A stretch of DNA of 64,000 nucleotides, from NCBI RefSeq assembly GCF_023115425.1, contig NZ_CP096032.1, forward strand, positions 1,054,001 to 1,118,000, written 5' to 3'. This document shows, piece after piece, positions 10,587 through 19,741 of this stretch. Position numbers and translations under genes: made by a program. The notes beneath the pieces are model-generated. The model had not been told where the DNA came from. It ran no database searches and worked only from the letters and a program-made list of their open reading frames with translations. Within the stretch, counting starts at the first letter, position 1. Each line of letters starts with the position of its first letter. Source of the stretch: Synechococcus sp. A10-1-5-1. GTDB taxonomy: Bacteria; Cyanobacteriota; Cyanobacteriia; PCC-6307; Cyanobiaceae.

Positions 10587-12770
10587 GTGAGCGATCTCTT
10601 CAGCCATCACGGTGAGCAGCTACGCCAGCACCATGCCCCCCTCGCCGATCGCCTCAGGCCAAAAAGCCTCGACGAGTTTCAAGGCCAGGAGGAGATCCTG
10701 GGCCCCGGTCGGCTCCTGCGGCGTGCCATCACCGCTGACCGTGTTGGCAACTTGATTTTTTACGGCCCGCCGGGGGTCGGCAAAACCACCTTGGCCCGGA
10801 TCATTGCAGCCACAACCCGGGCCCACTTCAGCAGCTTGAACGCTGTACTCGCTGGCGTGAAAGACCTGCGCCATGAAGTCGATGAAGCCAAGCGACGACT
10901 CGATCAGCACGGCCTACGCAGCTTGCTCTTTATCGATGAGGTGCATCGCTTCAACAGTGCTCAACAGGATGCCCTTTTGCCCTGGGTCGAGAACGGAACG
11001 GTCACTCTGATCGGAGCCACGACCGAAAACCCATTTTTTGAAGTCAACAAGGCCCTTGTCAGCCGCTCAAGGCTGTTTCGGCTTCAGCCCCTCCAGAACA
11101 AGCACCTGCACCAGCTTCTCGAGCGGGCACTCCGAGACACCGAGCGGGGCTATGGAGAACGCCCGGTCCAGATCAGTGCCGAGGCCGCCGAGCACCTGGT
11201 GGACGTGGCCGGCGGCGATGCCCGCAGCCTGCTCAATGCCCTTGAGCTGGCTGTGGAGACGACAGAGCCTGATGACAACGGTCAGATCGCCATCACGCTG
11301 GAGATCGCCGAAGAGTCGATTCAGCAACGGGCGGTTCTCTACGACAAACAAGGGGATGCCCATTTCGACACCATCAGTGCCTTCATCAAGTCCCTGCGCG
11401 GCAGCGACCCCGATGCCGCCCTGTTTTGGCTGGCCAAAATGGTCGAGGCGGGGGAGAACCCCCGCTTCATCTTCCGGCGGATGCTGATTTCAGCTGGGGA
11501 AGACATCGGGTTAGCCGATCCCCAAGCCGTTGTTGTGGTGGAAGCCTGCGCCGCGGCCTTCGAGCGGGTCGGGTTGCCCGAGGGGCTCTATCCCTTGGCC
11601 CAGGCGGCGCTCTATCTGGCCTCCACGGAAAAGAGCAACAGCCTGCTCGGTTTTTTTGACGCCCTCAAAAATGTCAAAGCCAGCAACCGCCAGGCCGTCC
11701 CCGCCCACCTTCGCGATGCCAACCGCGATGGCAAAGCCTTTGGCGATGGGGTGGGCTACCGCTATCCCCATGCCTACGCCGAGCACTGGGTCGCCCAGCA
11801 GTACCTCCCCAGCGATCTTCAAGGGCAGGTCTTCTGGCAACCCGGAACCCTGGGTTGGGAAGGGGAACGCCGCCAACGGCTGCAGCAACGGCGGGCCGCC
11901 CAACTCGCCGCGGCCGTTGAGCATCAACAGGAACTGGGCGAGATGCTCAGCAGCGGTCCCGATGACCCCGAGCTCGAGCGCTGGATCCAACGACAATCCG
12001 GCAGCGAGGGGGAACGCCTCGATCGCTTACGCCAGGAGCTCTGGAGCCAGGCGACTTGGCAGCGGCATGACCGGGTCTTGGTGCTCGAGGCCCGCTCCTT
12101 GCTCTGGGCCCTCGATCCCTTGCAACGCTGCCCCGAAGGTGGCGTGGTGATCCAAGCGGCCAGCGCCGCTGATCAGACACGACTTGGCACCCAACTGGAA
12201 GTGCTCGACAGCTTGGATCGCCCCCGTCTGATTCAAGAGCTCAGCGAACTGGAGGGCAGTGGCCAGCGCTTCGAATGGATCGCCAGCCGGCATCCGTTGA
12301 AGCAATGCAGCGACGAGGATCTCCAAGCCACTGTTGCCAGCTTCACAGCCCTGGCGGCCCCCAAAGCCCAACTGCGCCTGCTCTTCAGCCAGCCGAAACT
12401 CGGCCCGGCCGCCGGATTGAGGCAGGGCAGCACACCCCCAGAAGACCTTGCGGCCCTGCTGGAGCGGGTGATGGTGATCGAGCAGGAGATGCTCGCCCCG
12501 ACCCCCGACCCCGCAGCCCTCGAGGTGGCACTGACTCAGCAGGGCTGGAGGCTGGAATGGAAAACCTGGGAGGAGCGACTGGAACTGCCGGTCAACGAAA
12601 ACCTAGTGACGCGTTGGTTTGCAGCAGATGCCCCTTACCTCCAGCACCTCAGCAACCACCTCAGCCGCGCTGAAATCGATCGACTCTCGGCGGCTCTCAA
12701 ACAGCGCCTGAAGGGAAAAATCCCGCAAGTTCTGCAGCATCAACTCCTGATCGCTCGACGTTCGGCCTAA
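10587..12770 (+). CDS. rarA: RarA/MgsA AAA ATPase fused to a C-terminal methyltransferase-like domain
   Basis: 727 residues with a GTG start (next residues S-D-L-F-S-H-H-G). The first about 430 residues are a complete RarA (MgsA/WRNIP1) clamp-loader-like ATPase acting at stalled replication forks: Walker [10 protein letters not shown] at 60-68, Walker B L-L-F-I-D-E-V-H, sensor G-A-T-T-E-N, and the tetramerisation C-terminus G-Y-R-Y-P-H. Bacterial RarA normally ends near residue 440. Here a further 250-residue domain follows; [12 protein letters not shown] at its start and H-Q-L-L-I-A-R-R at its end resemble the first and last strands of a class I SAM methyltransferase fold, but the glycine-rich SAM loop is not clear. 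I recall this fusion as common in picocyanobacteria; its second function is unknown. Confidence 0.88.
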   Translation: MSDLFSHHGEQLRQHHAPLADRLRPKSLDEFQGQEEILGPGRLLRRAITADRVGNLIFYGPPGVGKTTLARIIAATTRAHFSSLNAVLAGVKDLRHEVDEAKRRLDQHGLRSLLFIDEVHRFNSAQQDALLPWVENGTVTLIGATTENPFFEVNKALVSRSRLFRLQPLQNKHLHQLLERALRDTERGYGERPVQISAEAAEHLVDVAGGDARSLLNALELAVETTEPDDNGQIAITLEIAEESIQQRAVLYDKQGDAHFDTISAFIKSLRGSDPDAALFWLAKMVEAGENPRFIFRRMLISAGEDIGLADPQAVVVVEACAAAFERVGLPEGLYPLAQAALYLASTEKSNSLLGFFDALKNVKASNRQAVPAHLRDANRDGKAFGDGVGYRYPHAYAEHWVAQQYLPSDLQGQVFWQPGTLGWEGERRQRLQQRRAAQLAAAVEHQQELGEMLSSGPDDPELERWIQRQSGSEGERLDRLRQELWSQATWQRHDRVLVLEARSLLWALDPLQRCPEGGVVIQAASAADQTRLGTQLEVLDSLDRPRLIQELSELEGSGQRFEWIASRHPLKQCSDEDLQATVASFTALAAPKAQLRLLFSQPKLGPAAGLRQGSTPPEDLAALLERVMVIEQEMLAPTPDPAALEVALTQQGWRLEWKTWEERLELPVNENLVTRWFAADAPYLQHLSNHLSRAEIDRLSAALKQRLKGKIPQVLQHQLLIARRSA

Positions 12771-12776
12771 GACGAC

Positions 12777-12804
12777 AAAAAAGCCCCGGCATTGCCGGGG
12801 CTTT
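12777..12804. terminator. Bidirectional terminator between rarA and DUF1400 gene
   Basis: AGCCCCGGC - ATT - GCCGGGGCT, flanked by six A on the left and CTTT on the right. The T-run is better for the minus-strand gene, but the hairpin can serve both convergent genes. Confidence 0.8.
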
Positions 12805-12829
12805 GGAGTGGATCAAACGATCCGCTGGA

Positions 12830-13510
12830 TCACCAGAGACCGCGAACGGGCTGCTTCACCGGCTCGGGTGCTTCAGCGGTGTAAGCCGCAATGCAAGCCG
12901 GGGTGTTCATGTACCAGCTGAGCAGCGAGGTGGCCTGCTGGCTGTTCTCGATGCTGTTCACATCACAGACCTTCATCGAGCCCTGGAGGCGCTGGTCGGT
13001 GGGGAGCTGCTTCATCATCCCGTAGCTCGACAGCTTGCCGTCGGCAGAGTCGAGGATGATGGCGCTACGCACGGCCTGCAGGCTGTTCTGCTGGCTGTAG
13101 TAGGGGGTGTAGTTGTTCTCCTGAATGCTCTCTTTCAGGAACTGCTCACCCTTGGGGGAATACAGGAAGCGAGCCACTGCGGCCACATCCACGTCGTATT
13201 CCTGCTGGAGACCAGCCTGAAGCTGATCTTTCGACCAACCGGACAGGTTGGAGAGGTTGCGAGGAACGGGGTTGTCGATCACCTCAGAACCGCCCAGGGG
13301 CAGCAGGGTGTTGGAGCGAACGAAACCGTTGCTCACCGTCCGGGCGGTCTGGGTGGGAAGACCGGAAGGCTGAATGAAAGTCGGAGCGCCAAAGCCGACG
13401 CCGGACTGATCAGAATTGATGGTGGTTGGGCCGTTCTGAGGGATGGCCTGCGCAGACAGACCTGCCATCAGGAAACCAACGCCAGCCAAGGGAAGGAGTG
13501 CCTTGCGCAT
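12830..13510 (-). CDS. Secreted DUF1400-type protein
   Basis: 226 residues from the ATG giving M-R-K-A-L-L-P-L-A-G; the upstream open frame is rejected because a signal peptide starts here (M-R-K-A-L-L to A-Q-A). The central part (Q-Q-E-Y-D-V-D-V-A-A-V-A-R-F-L-Y-S-P-K-G-E, then L-Q-A-V-R-S-A-I-I-L-D-S-A-D-G) matches what I know of DUF1400, the N-terminal domain attached to alpha/beta hydrolases in many cyanobacteria. No hydrolase domain (G-x-S-x-G) follows, so this is the domain on its own. Two cysteines near the C terminus could form a disulfide. Located in the periplasm or outside; function unknown. Confidence 0.7.
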   Translation of the reverse strand: MRKALLPLAGVGFLMAGLSAQAIPQNGPTTINSDQSGVGFGAPTFIQPSGLPTQTARTVSNGFVRSNTLLPLGGSEVIDNPVPRNLSNLSGWSKDQLQAGLQQEYDVDVAAVARFLYSPKGEQFLKESIQENNYTPYYSQQNSLQAVRSAIILDSADGKLSSYGMMKQLPTDQRLQGSMKVCDVNSIENSQQATSLLSWYMNTPACIAAYTAEAPEPVKQPVRGLW

Positions 13511-13610
13511 GGGTTTGCAGAGGAAGACATCCCCGGTATGGCGAGCCAACGGACACGCAACACAGCAACTCTGGTTTGTTTTAAGAATCGGCTGCGTAAA
13601 AAAAACAACT

Positions 13611-14246
13611 TCAGCTGAACTTGCCCCACTGAACCTGATCGGCTCCATCCCCAACCACTCCGCAGAGCCAGCCACAGGACTCCAGGCACAAGGAGGGCGG
13701 CCTCAGGCCCCGTTGCAGATGGATCAACTCCTGCTGGGTGTCATCCCAATACCAATGGCGCAACTCCTCTGCGATGGAGGCGGCCATCCACTTAATGGCG
13801 GCCTCCTTGCGCACCCAGCTGCGCAAGACCTGCAGGCGACGAGCCTCCGCTGGCAATGCCAGCAGCGCCTGGGTTTCAGCAGTCGGGAAGAAGCGCTGGG
13901 CCAACAGTTCTGCCTGCAACGCACGATCACGGCGCTCTAGATCCACCCCCACGGCCCAGGGGGACCAGGCCAGCAACAGTTGCTCTCCGCTATGGCTGAT
14001 GCTCACAAACCCCCAGCCCGCCGCCAGGCGTGGTGCTTGCGACGGAGGACTGTGCAGCGGAACGGAGTCCGCAGGCACCTCAAATAACGAGGCCAGGCGC
14101 GCGCGCAACTGTTGACGGGTGGCCCGGTAACGCGGCTGAAGCGCCGTGGGCAAGTCGTCGCACCACTGCTGCTCTTGGGCAGAGAGGCTGGCCCCACAGG
14201 GCTGCTCCAAAGGGGAGAGCCACAGCAGGGGCGCCGCTGCCGGCAT
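13611..14246 (-). CDS. 4'-phosphopantetheinyl transferase (Sfp/HetI type)
   Basis: 211 residues from the ATG giving M-P-A-A-A-P-L-L-W; the longer frame would overlap the divergent bcp start. Motifs V-G-V-D-L-E-R (metal and CoA binding Asp and Glu) and W-V-R-K-E-A-A-I-K-W (the W-x-x-K-E-A motif) identify the superfamily. The enzyme moves phosphopantetheine from CoA to acyl carrier proteins, and in cyanobacteria usually serves fatty acid ACP. Upstream of, and on the same strand as, the DUF1400 gene, with 100 bp between. Confidence 0.85.
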   Translation of the reverse strand: MPAAAPLLWLSPLEQPCGASLSAQEQQWCDDLPTALQPRYRATRQQLRARLASLFEVPADSVPLHSPPSQAPRLAAGWGFVSISHSGEQLLLAWSPWAVGVDLERRDRALQAELLAQRFFPTAETQALLALPAEARRLQVLRSWVRKEAAIKWMAASIAEELRHWYWDDTQQELIHLQRGLRPPSLCLESCGWLCGVVGDGADQVQWGKFS

Positions 14247-14283
14247 GCCTTCTAGGCTCCCGCGAGTTGAACCCTCACCCCCC

Positions 14284-14751
14284 ATGGCCCTGCAGGTCGG
14301 AGACGTCGCACCGGAATTCAGCCTGCCCGATCAAAGCGGCACCAGCGTCAGCCTCAGCAGCTTCCGCGGTCAGCGCGTGGTGATCTACTTCTATCCCAAG
14401 GACGACACCCCGGGTTGCACCAAGGAAGCCTGCAACTTCCGTGATCAGTGGGCCAGCTTCGAGAAGCACGGCATCGCGGTGCTGGGGATCAGCAAGGACG
14501 GCGCCACCAGCCACAGCAAATTCATCAGCAAGTACGACTTGCCCTTCACCCTGCTCAGCGACGCCGAGCCCTGCCCCGTGGCCGAAAGCTATGGCAGCTA
14601 CGGCCTCAAAAAATTCATGGGCCGCGAGTACATGGGGATGATGCGCCACACCTTTGTGGTGGATGCCGAGGGCAAGATCGAGAAGGCCTACCTCAAGGTC
14701 AAGGCAGCCTCGATGGCGGATGACATCCTTCAGGACCTCGGCCTCAGCTGA
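14284..14751 (+). CDS. bcp: Thioredoxin-dependent peroxiredoxin (PrxQ/BCP)
   Basis: 155 residues from the ATG giving M-A-L-Q-V-G-D-V-A-P-E-F. Reduces hydrogen and organic peroxides. The active-site segment T-P-G-C-T-K-E-A-C-N-F has the peroxidatic Cys45 and the resolving Cys50 five residues later, the PrxQ signature. Later segments G-R-E-Y-M-G-M-M-R-H-T-F-V-V complete the fold. The 3' end overlaps the end of convergent coaX by 8 bp; the start is divergent from the phosphopantetheinyl transferase, 37 bp apart. Confidence 0.92.
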   Translation: MALQVGDVAPEFSLPDQSGTSVSLSSFRGQRVVIYFYPKDDTPGCTKEACNFRDQWASFEKHGIAVLGISKDGATSHSKFISKYDLPFTLLSDAEPCPVAESYGSYGLKKFMGREYMGMMRHTFVVDAEGKIEKAYLKVKAASMADDILQDLGLS

Positions 14752-15403
14752 GCTGATCCAGGGCCTCCAAACACAGATTGGAGGCCTCCACAACTCTGCT
14801 CTCCTTCAACCAGGGGGCCAGGCGCGGGGCGTCGCCACCGGTCAGCCACAGGGTGCAACCGCCGACGAGCTGATCCATCCCCTGCTTCACCGCACCAACC
14901 ATCGCCTGCAGGCAGCCCACTTCCATCGCCGCGGCGGTCTCCTTCGGCCAGGGCGGCAAGATCTGGCCTGAGCAATCAAGCGGATGGGTCTCTGGCAACT
15001 GCGCGGTCCCCTGATGCAGGCTGCGCAATTGCAACGCCAAGCCGGCACTCAAACGGCCGCCGGCGAAGGTTCCATGGGCATCCACCAGGGTGAGGCTCAA
15101 GGTCGTACCGGCATCGACGACCAAGACCGCGTCCTGCTGCTGCCGCCAAGCCCACCAGCCCGCTAGAGCCCGATCAATCCCAAGCCAAGGCGGAGCACCA
15201 GCCAAGGGGACCTGCTCCAACTGCAGCCGCTGCCCCGCGGGCAAGGCCAGGGCGGAGGGAATGGAGCCCACCGCCGCCCAAGCCCGTAGAGGCGGAGCAC
15301 GCCAGGGTGGCTGCGGGGGCGCCGTATCCCAACAGCGCAGCCCACAAGGCGAGGGCTCCGCCCAGTGCCACCGGCTGTTGCCCACTAGCAACAGCTCGGC
15401 CAC
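14744..15403 (-). CDS. coaX: Type III pantothenate kinase
   Basis: First step of CoA synthesis, ATP-dependent phosphorylation of pantothenate. 219 residues with a GTG start directly abutting the cysH stop (0 bp), implying translational coupling. Motifs: phosphate loop G-N-S-R-W-H-W near the N terminus, V-V-D-A-G-T-T in the centre, G-G-R-L-S-A-G-L-A-L-Q and L-W-L-T-G-G-D-A near the C terminus. It is shorter than the usual 250-260 residues, as in other picocyanobacteria as far as I recall. Second gene of a cysH-coaX unit. Confidence 0.85.
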   Translation of the reverse strand: MAELLLVGNSRWHWAEPSPCGLRCWDTAPPQPPWRAPPLRAWAAVGSIPSALALPAGQRLQLEQVPLAGAPPWLGIDRALAGWWAWRQQQDAVLVVDAGTTLSLTLVDAHGTFAGGRLSAGLALQLRSLHQGTAQLPETHPLDCSGQILPPWPKETAAAMEVGCLQAMVGAVKQGMDQLVGGCTLWLTGGDAPRLAPWLKESRVVEASNLCLEALDQLS

Positions 15404-16141
15404 TTAGATGCCCTCGCCAGCCATCCCAGGCAGGTGAATGCCGCATTCCTGCTTCAAACCGCCGAAGCGGGTGGCCCGTCCGCTGGTGCTGCCGTCATCC
15501 GGGGCACTGGAATGCCAGTCGCCCACCGTGGAATAGCCCTTGTCAAACAGGGGGTGCTGGGGCAGGTCGTTCTCCTGCATGTAATAGAAGACATCGCGAT
15601 TGTTCCAATCCAACAGCGGGCGCAGGGCCCAACGGCCACGGACGAGCTGGACGGGATCCATCGCTTTGCGGTGGTCGGTCTGACCGCCGCGGACGCCACT
15701 GGCCCAGCAGCTGACATCCAAGTCATTCAGGGCCCGGTCCAGGGGCTCCACCTTGCGAATGCGGTGGTAGGCCTCCAGGTCCTCCACCTGCCCGGTTTCC
15801 CACAAGCGGCCATGGAGTGCCTCCATCCGAGCGGGGCTCATGGAGGACTGGGCGACGTGGAGCTTCAGGCCAAGCCGCTCCACCAGAGCCTGGGAGTACT
15901 GATAGGTCTCGGGGGGCAAATACCCCGTATCCACCCAAATCACAGGAACCTGGCGATCCAACTGGCTGACCAGGTGCAGCGAGACCGCGGCCTGAATACC
16001 AAAGCTGGTGGTGAGCGCGAAGCCGTCACCGAAGGTCTCAAGTCCCCAACGCATACGCTCCAGCGCACTCAAGGACCGCAGCTGCTCACAGGCCTTCTGC
16101 GTGTCGAAGCCGGGTGCGGAGGGGGAGGCAGACGTCGTCAT
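15404..16141 (-). CDS. cysH: Phosphoadenylyl-sulfate (PAPS) reductase
   Basis: Reduces PAPS to sulfite with thioredoxin in assimilatory sulfate reduction. 245 residues from M-T-T-S-A-S-P-S. Motifs: T-T-S-F-G-I-Q-A-A-V-S phosphate loop, V-I-W-V-D-T-G-Y-L-P, R-I-R-K-V-E-P-L and the C-terminal E-C-G-I-H-L-P-G catalytic cysteine. The paired cysteines that ligate a 4Fe-4S cluster in APS reductases are absent (the position before R-K-V-E-P-L reads Y-H-R-I), so PAPS is the likely substrate. Divergent from the NDH-2 gene, 67 bp apart. Confidence 0.92.
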   Translation of the reverse strand: MTTSASPSAPGFDTQKACEQLRSLSALERMRWGLETFGDGFALTTSFGIQAAVSLHLVSQLDRQVPVIWVDTGYLPPETYQYSQALVERLGLKLHVAQSSMSPARMEALHGRLWETGQVEDLEAYHRIRKVEPLDRALNDLDVSCWASGVRGGQTDHRKAMDPVQLVRGRWALRPLLDWNNRDVFYYMQENDLPQHPLFDKGYSTVGDWHSSAPDDGSTSGRATRFGGLKQECGIHLPGMAGEGI

Positions 16142-16208
16142 TGCACCATCTTCCAATGTGGGGGGAGATGGTTAGGGTTCGGCCTGATCTTCTTCTCCAC
16201 CGTCTGCC

Positions 16209-17408
16209 GTGCCCCCATCCGAGGTTGAGCCCGCAGCTGTTGTGGTGATCGGCGGTGGGTTTGGTGGACTCAACACCGCTTTGCAACTGGCGGCCTCCGC
16301 TGAGCACCCCTCGGTGGTGCTGCTGGAGCCCCGCGAGCATTTTCTGTTCCTTCCTCTGCTTTACGAACTGCTCAGCGGAGAGCTGAAGCGCTGGGAGATC
16401 GCCCCCCGCTACCGGGAGCTGCTGGCGGGCTCCGGCGTGGTCTGGATTCAAGAGAGGGCCAGCCGCATCGATCGCACCAGCCGCACCATCACGACGGACA
16501 GCGGACGCCAGCTGCCCTACAGCAGCGCTGTGATCGCCAGTGGAGGCCAACTGGAGAGCTATGGAATTCCTGGGGTGCGCGAGCACGCCATTGGATTTCG
16601 CAATCTTGAGGATGTCGAGCAGATCCAGGGCTGGATCCAACAACTCAAAGGCAAGCAATCGCCCCTCCAACGCATTGGAATCGTGGGGGCCGGCGCCAGC
16701 GGTGTGGAGCTGGCCTGCAAACTCGCGGATCTGCTCGCGGGCAGCGCCATCGTCGAACTGGTGGAGCAAGGCCAAGAGTTGCTGCCGATGGCCAAGGCCT
16801 TCAATCGCGAACAGGCCCGTAAGGCTCTGCAGGAACGGGACATCCGGCTGCGCACCAACACCCGGGTCGCCTCCGTCGAGGCCCATGGACTGCAGCTGCA
16901 GCGTCTAGACGATGGGACCAACAGCCTCGAATCGCTGCGCTGCGATGGGGTGATCTGGACCGCCGGCTTAGCCGCCAGCGTCCCGGAACTGCAGCCCCCC
17001 CTGCCCCTCGACCCACGGGGCCGGCTGCGCTGCGAACCCTCCCTCCGGGTGGAAGGGAGCGACGAGCTGTTCGTGCTGGGGGATGCCGCGGCCTGCCCGG
17101 ATCACAGCGGTGAACATCCGAACGGTGCGCTGTATCCCGCCAATGCCCAGGTGGCTTATCAGCAGGCCAGTTGCATCGCCCGCAACCTGCAACGCCTGCG
17201 CATCGGAGCTCCCCTGGACGCCTTCGTCTGGAACGACCTGGGAGAAATGATGGGTCTGGGAATCGGTCAAGCCAGCCTGACTGGCATGGGAATCACCCTT
17301 GCCGGCCCTGCGGCTTTCCAACTGCGGCGCCTGGCCTATCTGGCGCGGATGCCCGGCCTGCCCCAACAGCTGAAGGTGGCTGGCGGCTGGCTCGCGAACT
17401 GGTTGTGA
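16209..17408 (+). CDS. Type II NAD(P)H dehydrogenase (NDH-2 family flavoprotein)
   Basis: 399 residues, GTG start. Two Rossmann motifs: V-V-V-I-G-G-G-F-G-G-L-N for FAD at about residues 11-22, and I-G-I-V-G-A-G-A-S-G-V-E for NAD(P)H near 158-169. F-V-L-G-D-A-A-A precedes the C-terminal membrane-associated part. Such enzymes oxidise NAD(P)H and reduce a membrane quinone without pumping protons. In cyanobacteria this class includes NdbA/B/C, of which NdbB reduces demethylphylloquinone; which one this is cannot be decided here. The stop overlaps the GTG of the next gene by 3 bp. Confidence 0.85.
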   Translation: MPPSEVEPAAVVVIGGGFGGLNTALQLAASAEHPSVVLLEPREHFLFLPLLYELLSGELKRWEIAPRYRELLAGSGVVWIQERASRIDRTSRTITTDSGRQLPYSSAVIASGGQLESYGIPGVREHAIGFRNLEDVEQIQGWIQQLKGKQSPLQRIGIVGAGASGVELACKLADLLAGSAIVELVEQGQELLPMAKAFNREQARKALQERDIRLRTNTRVASVEAHGLQLQRLDDGTNSLESLRCDGVIWTAGLAASVPELQPPLPLDPRGRLRCEPSLRVEGSDELFVLGDAAACPDHSGEHPNGALYPANAQVAYQQASCIARNLQRLRIGAPLDAFVWNDLGEMMGLGIGQASLTGMGITLAGPAAFQLRRLAYLARMPGLPQQLKVAGGWLANWL

Positions 17409-18070
17409 GCGCTCCCCTACCCCAGCCCAGCGGCCTGCTGCTTGACGCCATGGGGACGCTGATTGGCCTGCGGCAGTCAGTCGGCGAGAGCTACGCCGCC
17501 ATCGCCCAGGACTTCGACCTGGAGATCGCCCCCGAGGCGATCAACCGGGTCTTTGCGGGCCTGTTTCGCCAGGCGCCTGAGCTGGCTTTTCCCGAGCTCA
17601 GCGGTGAGGCCCTGAGCCAGGCGGAAGAGCGCTGGTGGACCGATTTGGTCGCCCAGGTGTTCCAAGCTTGCGGCCAGACGGAGCCGCTGCCTGAAGGTTT
17701 AGGCACAGCCCTGTTTCAGCACTTCGCCAAAGCCGAACCCTGGCTGGTCTACCCGGATGTGGCCGAGAACCTGCAGCGCTGGAAGCAGCGGGGCCTCAAG
17801 CTGGCGGTGGTCAGCAACTTTGACCAGCGCCTGCTGGCGCTACTGGAGGCACTGGAGCTCAGCCCGCTGCTCGATGCGGTGGTGGTGTCATCGGTGGTCG
17901 GGGCCGCCAAGCCCAGTCCCCTGCCGCTGCAAGCGGCACTCCAGCAACTCGGACTCAAGGCCAATCAGGTCTGGCACATCGGCGACAGCCCTGAGGATCA
18001 GGCCAGTGCGGCGGCCGCGGGGATTAGCTGCCTGCTGATCAAGCGCAAGAAACCGAACGGCACCCCTTGA
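17405..18070 (+). CDS. HAD-superfamily hydrolase
   Basis: 221 residues. The GTG start overlaps the NDH-2 stop as GTGA, the only start in this frame that leaves the HAD motif intact. Motif I L-L-D-A-M-G-T-L (nucleophile Asp), motif II V-V-S-N-F-D, motif III lysine in G-A-A-K-P-S-P and motif IV H-I-G-D-S-P-E-D-Q are all present, with a helical cap between motifs I and II. A HAD IA phosphatase of HDHD3/REG-2-like type; substrate unknown. It is sandwiched between NDH-2 and hflX in an overlapping run. Confidence 0.82.
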   Translation: MSAPLPQPSGLLLDAMGTLIGLRQSVGESYAAIAQDFDLEIAPEAINRVFAGLFRQAPELAFPELSGEALSQAEERWWTDLVAQVFQACGQTEPLPEGLGTALFQHFAKAEPWLVYPDVAENLQRWKQRGLKLAVVSNFDQRLLALLEALELSPLLDAVVVSSVVGAAKPSPLPLQAALQQLGLKANQVWHIGDSPEDQASAAAAGISCLLIKRKKPNGTP

Positions 18071-19683
18071 AGCAATCCGCGCTGATGGGCCGTACCGCCG
18101 GGTTGCGGCCTGCTCAAACCAGGCGATTGGAGCGGCTCAGCCACCGGCGCCATCCGGAGAGCGCCGGGGTGGACTGGATCAGCCTGCAGCGCCTGGCGGC
18201 CGAAAGCGCGGAGCTGGATCTGCCCCTCAGCCTGGTGCTTGACGAGCGGGGCCTCTGCCGATTGCTCTGGGTCGGTCCCCTGGAGCAATCGGGGCGACTG
18301 CTCGAGCGCCTACCGGGAGGGCCCCGCAGGCAGGGCAACGCCCTGCGCTTAATCACCTGCGTGGGCCGGGCGAAACACCTCGAACCCCATGGCCATGAAG
18401 CCGTCGTGGGGCTCGACCTGCAGCCGGGTTTTTGGCTGCGCTTCGGCAACCGCCCCCAGGCGGGTGGCCGCTGGCCTGCCGCGGCCTTCAGCCCAAGCTC
18501 GGATCCCCACTGTCCCTGGCGGACCCTGGAGGAGGACGATCTCGCGGCCCTCTGTGAGCTGGCTCCGCCGGAGGCAACAGAGCTGCCCCCAGCCCAGACG
18601 AGGGCGAGCGAGGAGCAGGTGCTGCTGTTGGTGCTCAGTCCCAACGACCCGGAGGATGCTCGCCGCGAAATCGCCGAGCTGGAGGGCCTGGTGCGCAGTG
18701 CTGGGGCCAAGCCCCTGGGGCTCGTGGTGCAGCGTCAGTCCAACCGCTCCGGCCAGAACCTCTGGGGCGAAGGGAAGGTGCAGGAGGCCGCCCTCGAAGC
18801 CAGGCGTTTAGGCGCCTCCCTGGTCGTGACCGATCGGGAACTCACCCCAGCCCAGGCCAGGAACCTAGAAGCACAGCTCGAACTGCCCGTCAGCGACCGT
18901 AGTGAGCTCATACTCGACATCTTTGCCCAGCGGGCCGCCAGCGCCGCCGGACGCCTCCAGGTGGAACTGGCACAGCTGCGTTACCGCTTGCCAAGGCTCG
19001 CTGGTCGGGGCCTCTCGCTCTCGCGGCAAGGGGGCGGAATCGGCACCCGAGGCCCCGGGGAGACCCAGTTGGAGAAAGACCGCAGGGCCATTGCCCGCCG
19101 CATCGACAAGTTGCAGCGGGATGTTCAAAAGCTGCGGGAGCACAGGGCCCGGCTCCGCAGCAACCGCCGCTCCCAACGGCGTCTGGCCCTCGTGGGTTAC
19201 ACAAACGCCGGTAAGAGCTCCTTGCTCAACGCCCTAAGCAAAGCGCCGCAGCAGGAGGCAGTCCTGGCGGAAAACAAGCTCTTCGCCACCCTTGACCCCA
19301 CCACCCGCCGGATCGCGCAGCCCCATCCAGAAGGGGGCGCTCCGACCCACCTGCTCCTCACGGACACGGTGGGCTTCATCCGAGACCTTCCGCCACCACT
19401 GGTGGAAGCCTTCCGCTCCACGCTGGAAGAGACCCTGGATGCCGACCGATTACTGCTGGTGGTCGACCTCTCCGATCCGGCCTGGAGTGAGCAGCTGCGC
19501 ACCGTCCACGCCATACTCGATGAGCTAGGCAGCGATGTGCCCCGGCAGCTGATCGCCAACCAGATCGACCGCTGCCCTTCCACCGCAATTGATCAGGCCA
19601 AAGCGCTCGACCCCCAGGTGCTGTTTGTCTCAGCGACCGGAGGTCTGGGACTCGAGCACCTCAAGAACAACCTCTTCGCCTGA
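18067..19683 (+). CDS. hflX: GTPase HflX, ribosome splitting factor
   Basis: 538 residues if the TTG overlapping the upstream stop is used; an ATG at 18085 gives 532. Contains the HflX N-terminal domain and a coiled coil (D-R-R-A-I-A-R-R-I-D-K-L), then the G domain: G1 G-Y-T-N-A-G-K-S-S at about 377, G3 D-T-V-G-F-I-R-D-L-P and G4 N-Q-I-D. E. coli HflX has 426 residues; the extra about 160 residues at the N terminus (V-D-W-I-S-L-Q-R-L-A-A-E-S) is the arrangement I know from cyanobacteria. It binds and splits stalled 70S ribosomes. Third gene of an overlapping run. Confidence 0.9.
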   Translation: MKQSALMGRTAGLRPAQTRRLERLSHRRHPESAGVDWISLQRLAAESAELDLPLSLVLDERGLCRLLWVGPLEQSGRLLERLPGGPRRQGNALRLITCVGRAKHLEPHGHEAVVGLDLQPGFWLRFGNRPQAGGRWPAAAFSPSSDPHCPWRTLEEDDLAALCELAPPEATELPPAQTRASEEQVLLLVLSPNDPEDARREIAELEGLVRSAGAKPLGLVVQRQSNRSGQNLWGEGKVQEAALEARRLGASLVVTDRELTPAQARNLEAQLELPVSDRSELILDIFAQRAASAAGRLQVELAQLRYRLPRLAGRGLSLSRQGGGIGTRGPGETQLEKDRRAIARRIDKLQRDVQKLREHRARLRSNRRSQRRLALVGYTNAGKSSLLNALSKAPQQEAVLAENKLFATLDPTTRRIAQPHPEGGAPTHLLLTDTVGFIRDLPPPLVEAFRSTLEETLDADRLLLVVDLSDPAWSEQLRTVHAILDELGSDVPRQLIANQIDRCPSTAIDQAKALDPQVLFVSATGGLGLEHLKNNLFA

Positions 19684-19741
19684 GGTCCGTCAGGCCCCGG
19701 CGCTGATGTGCCACCATCGGGCCCTTCATCAGGCCACGGCC

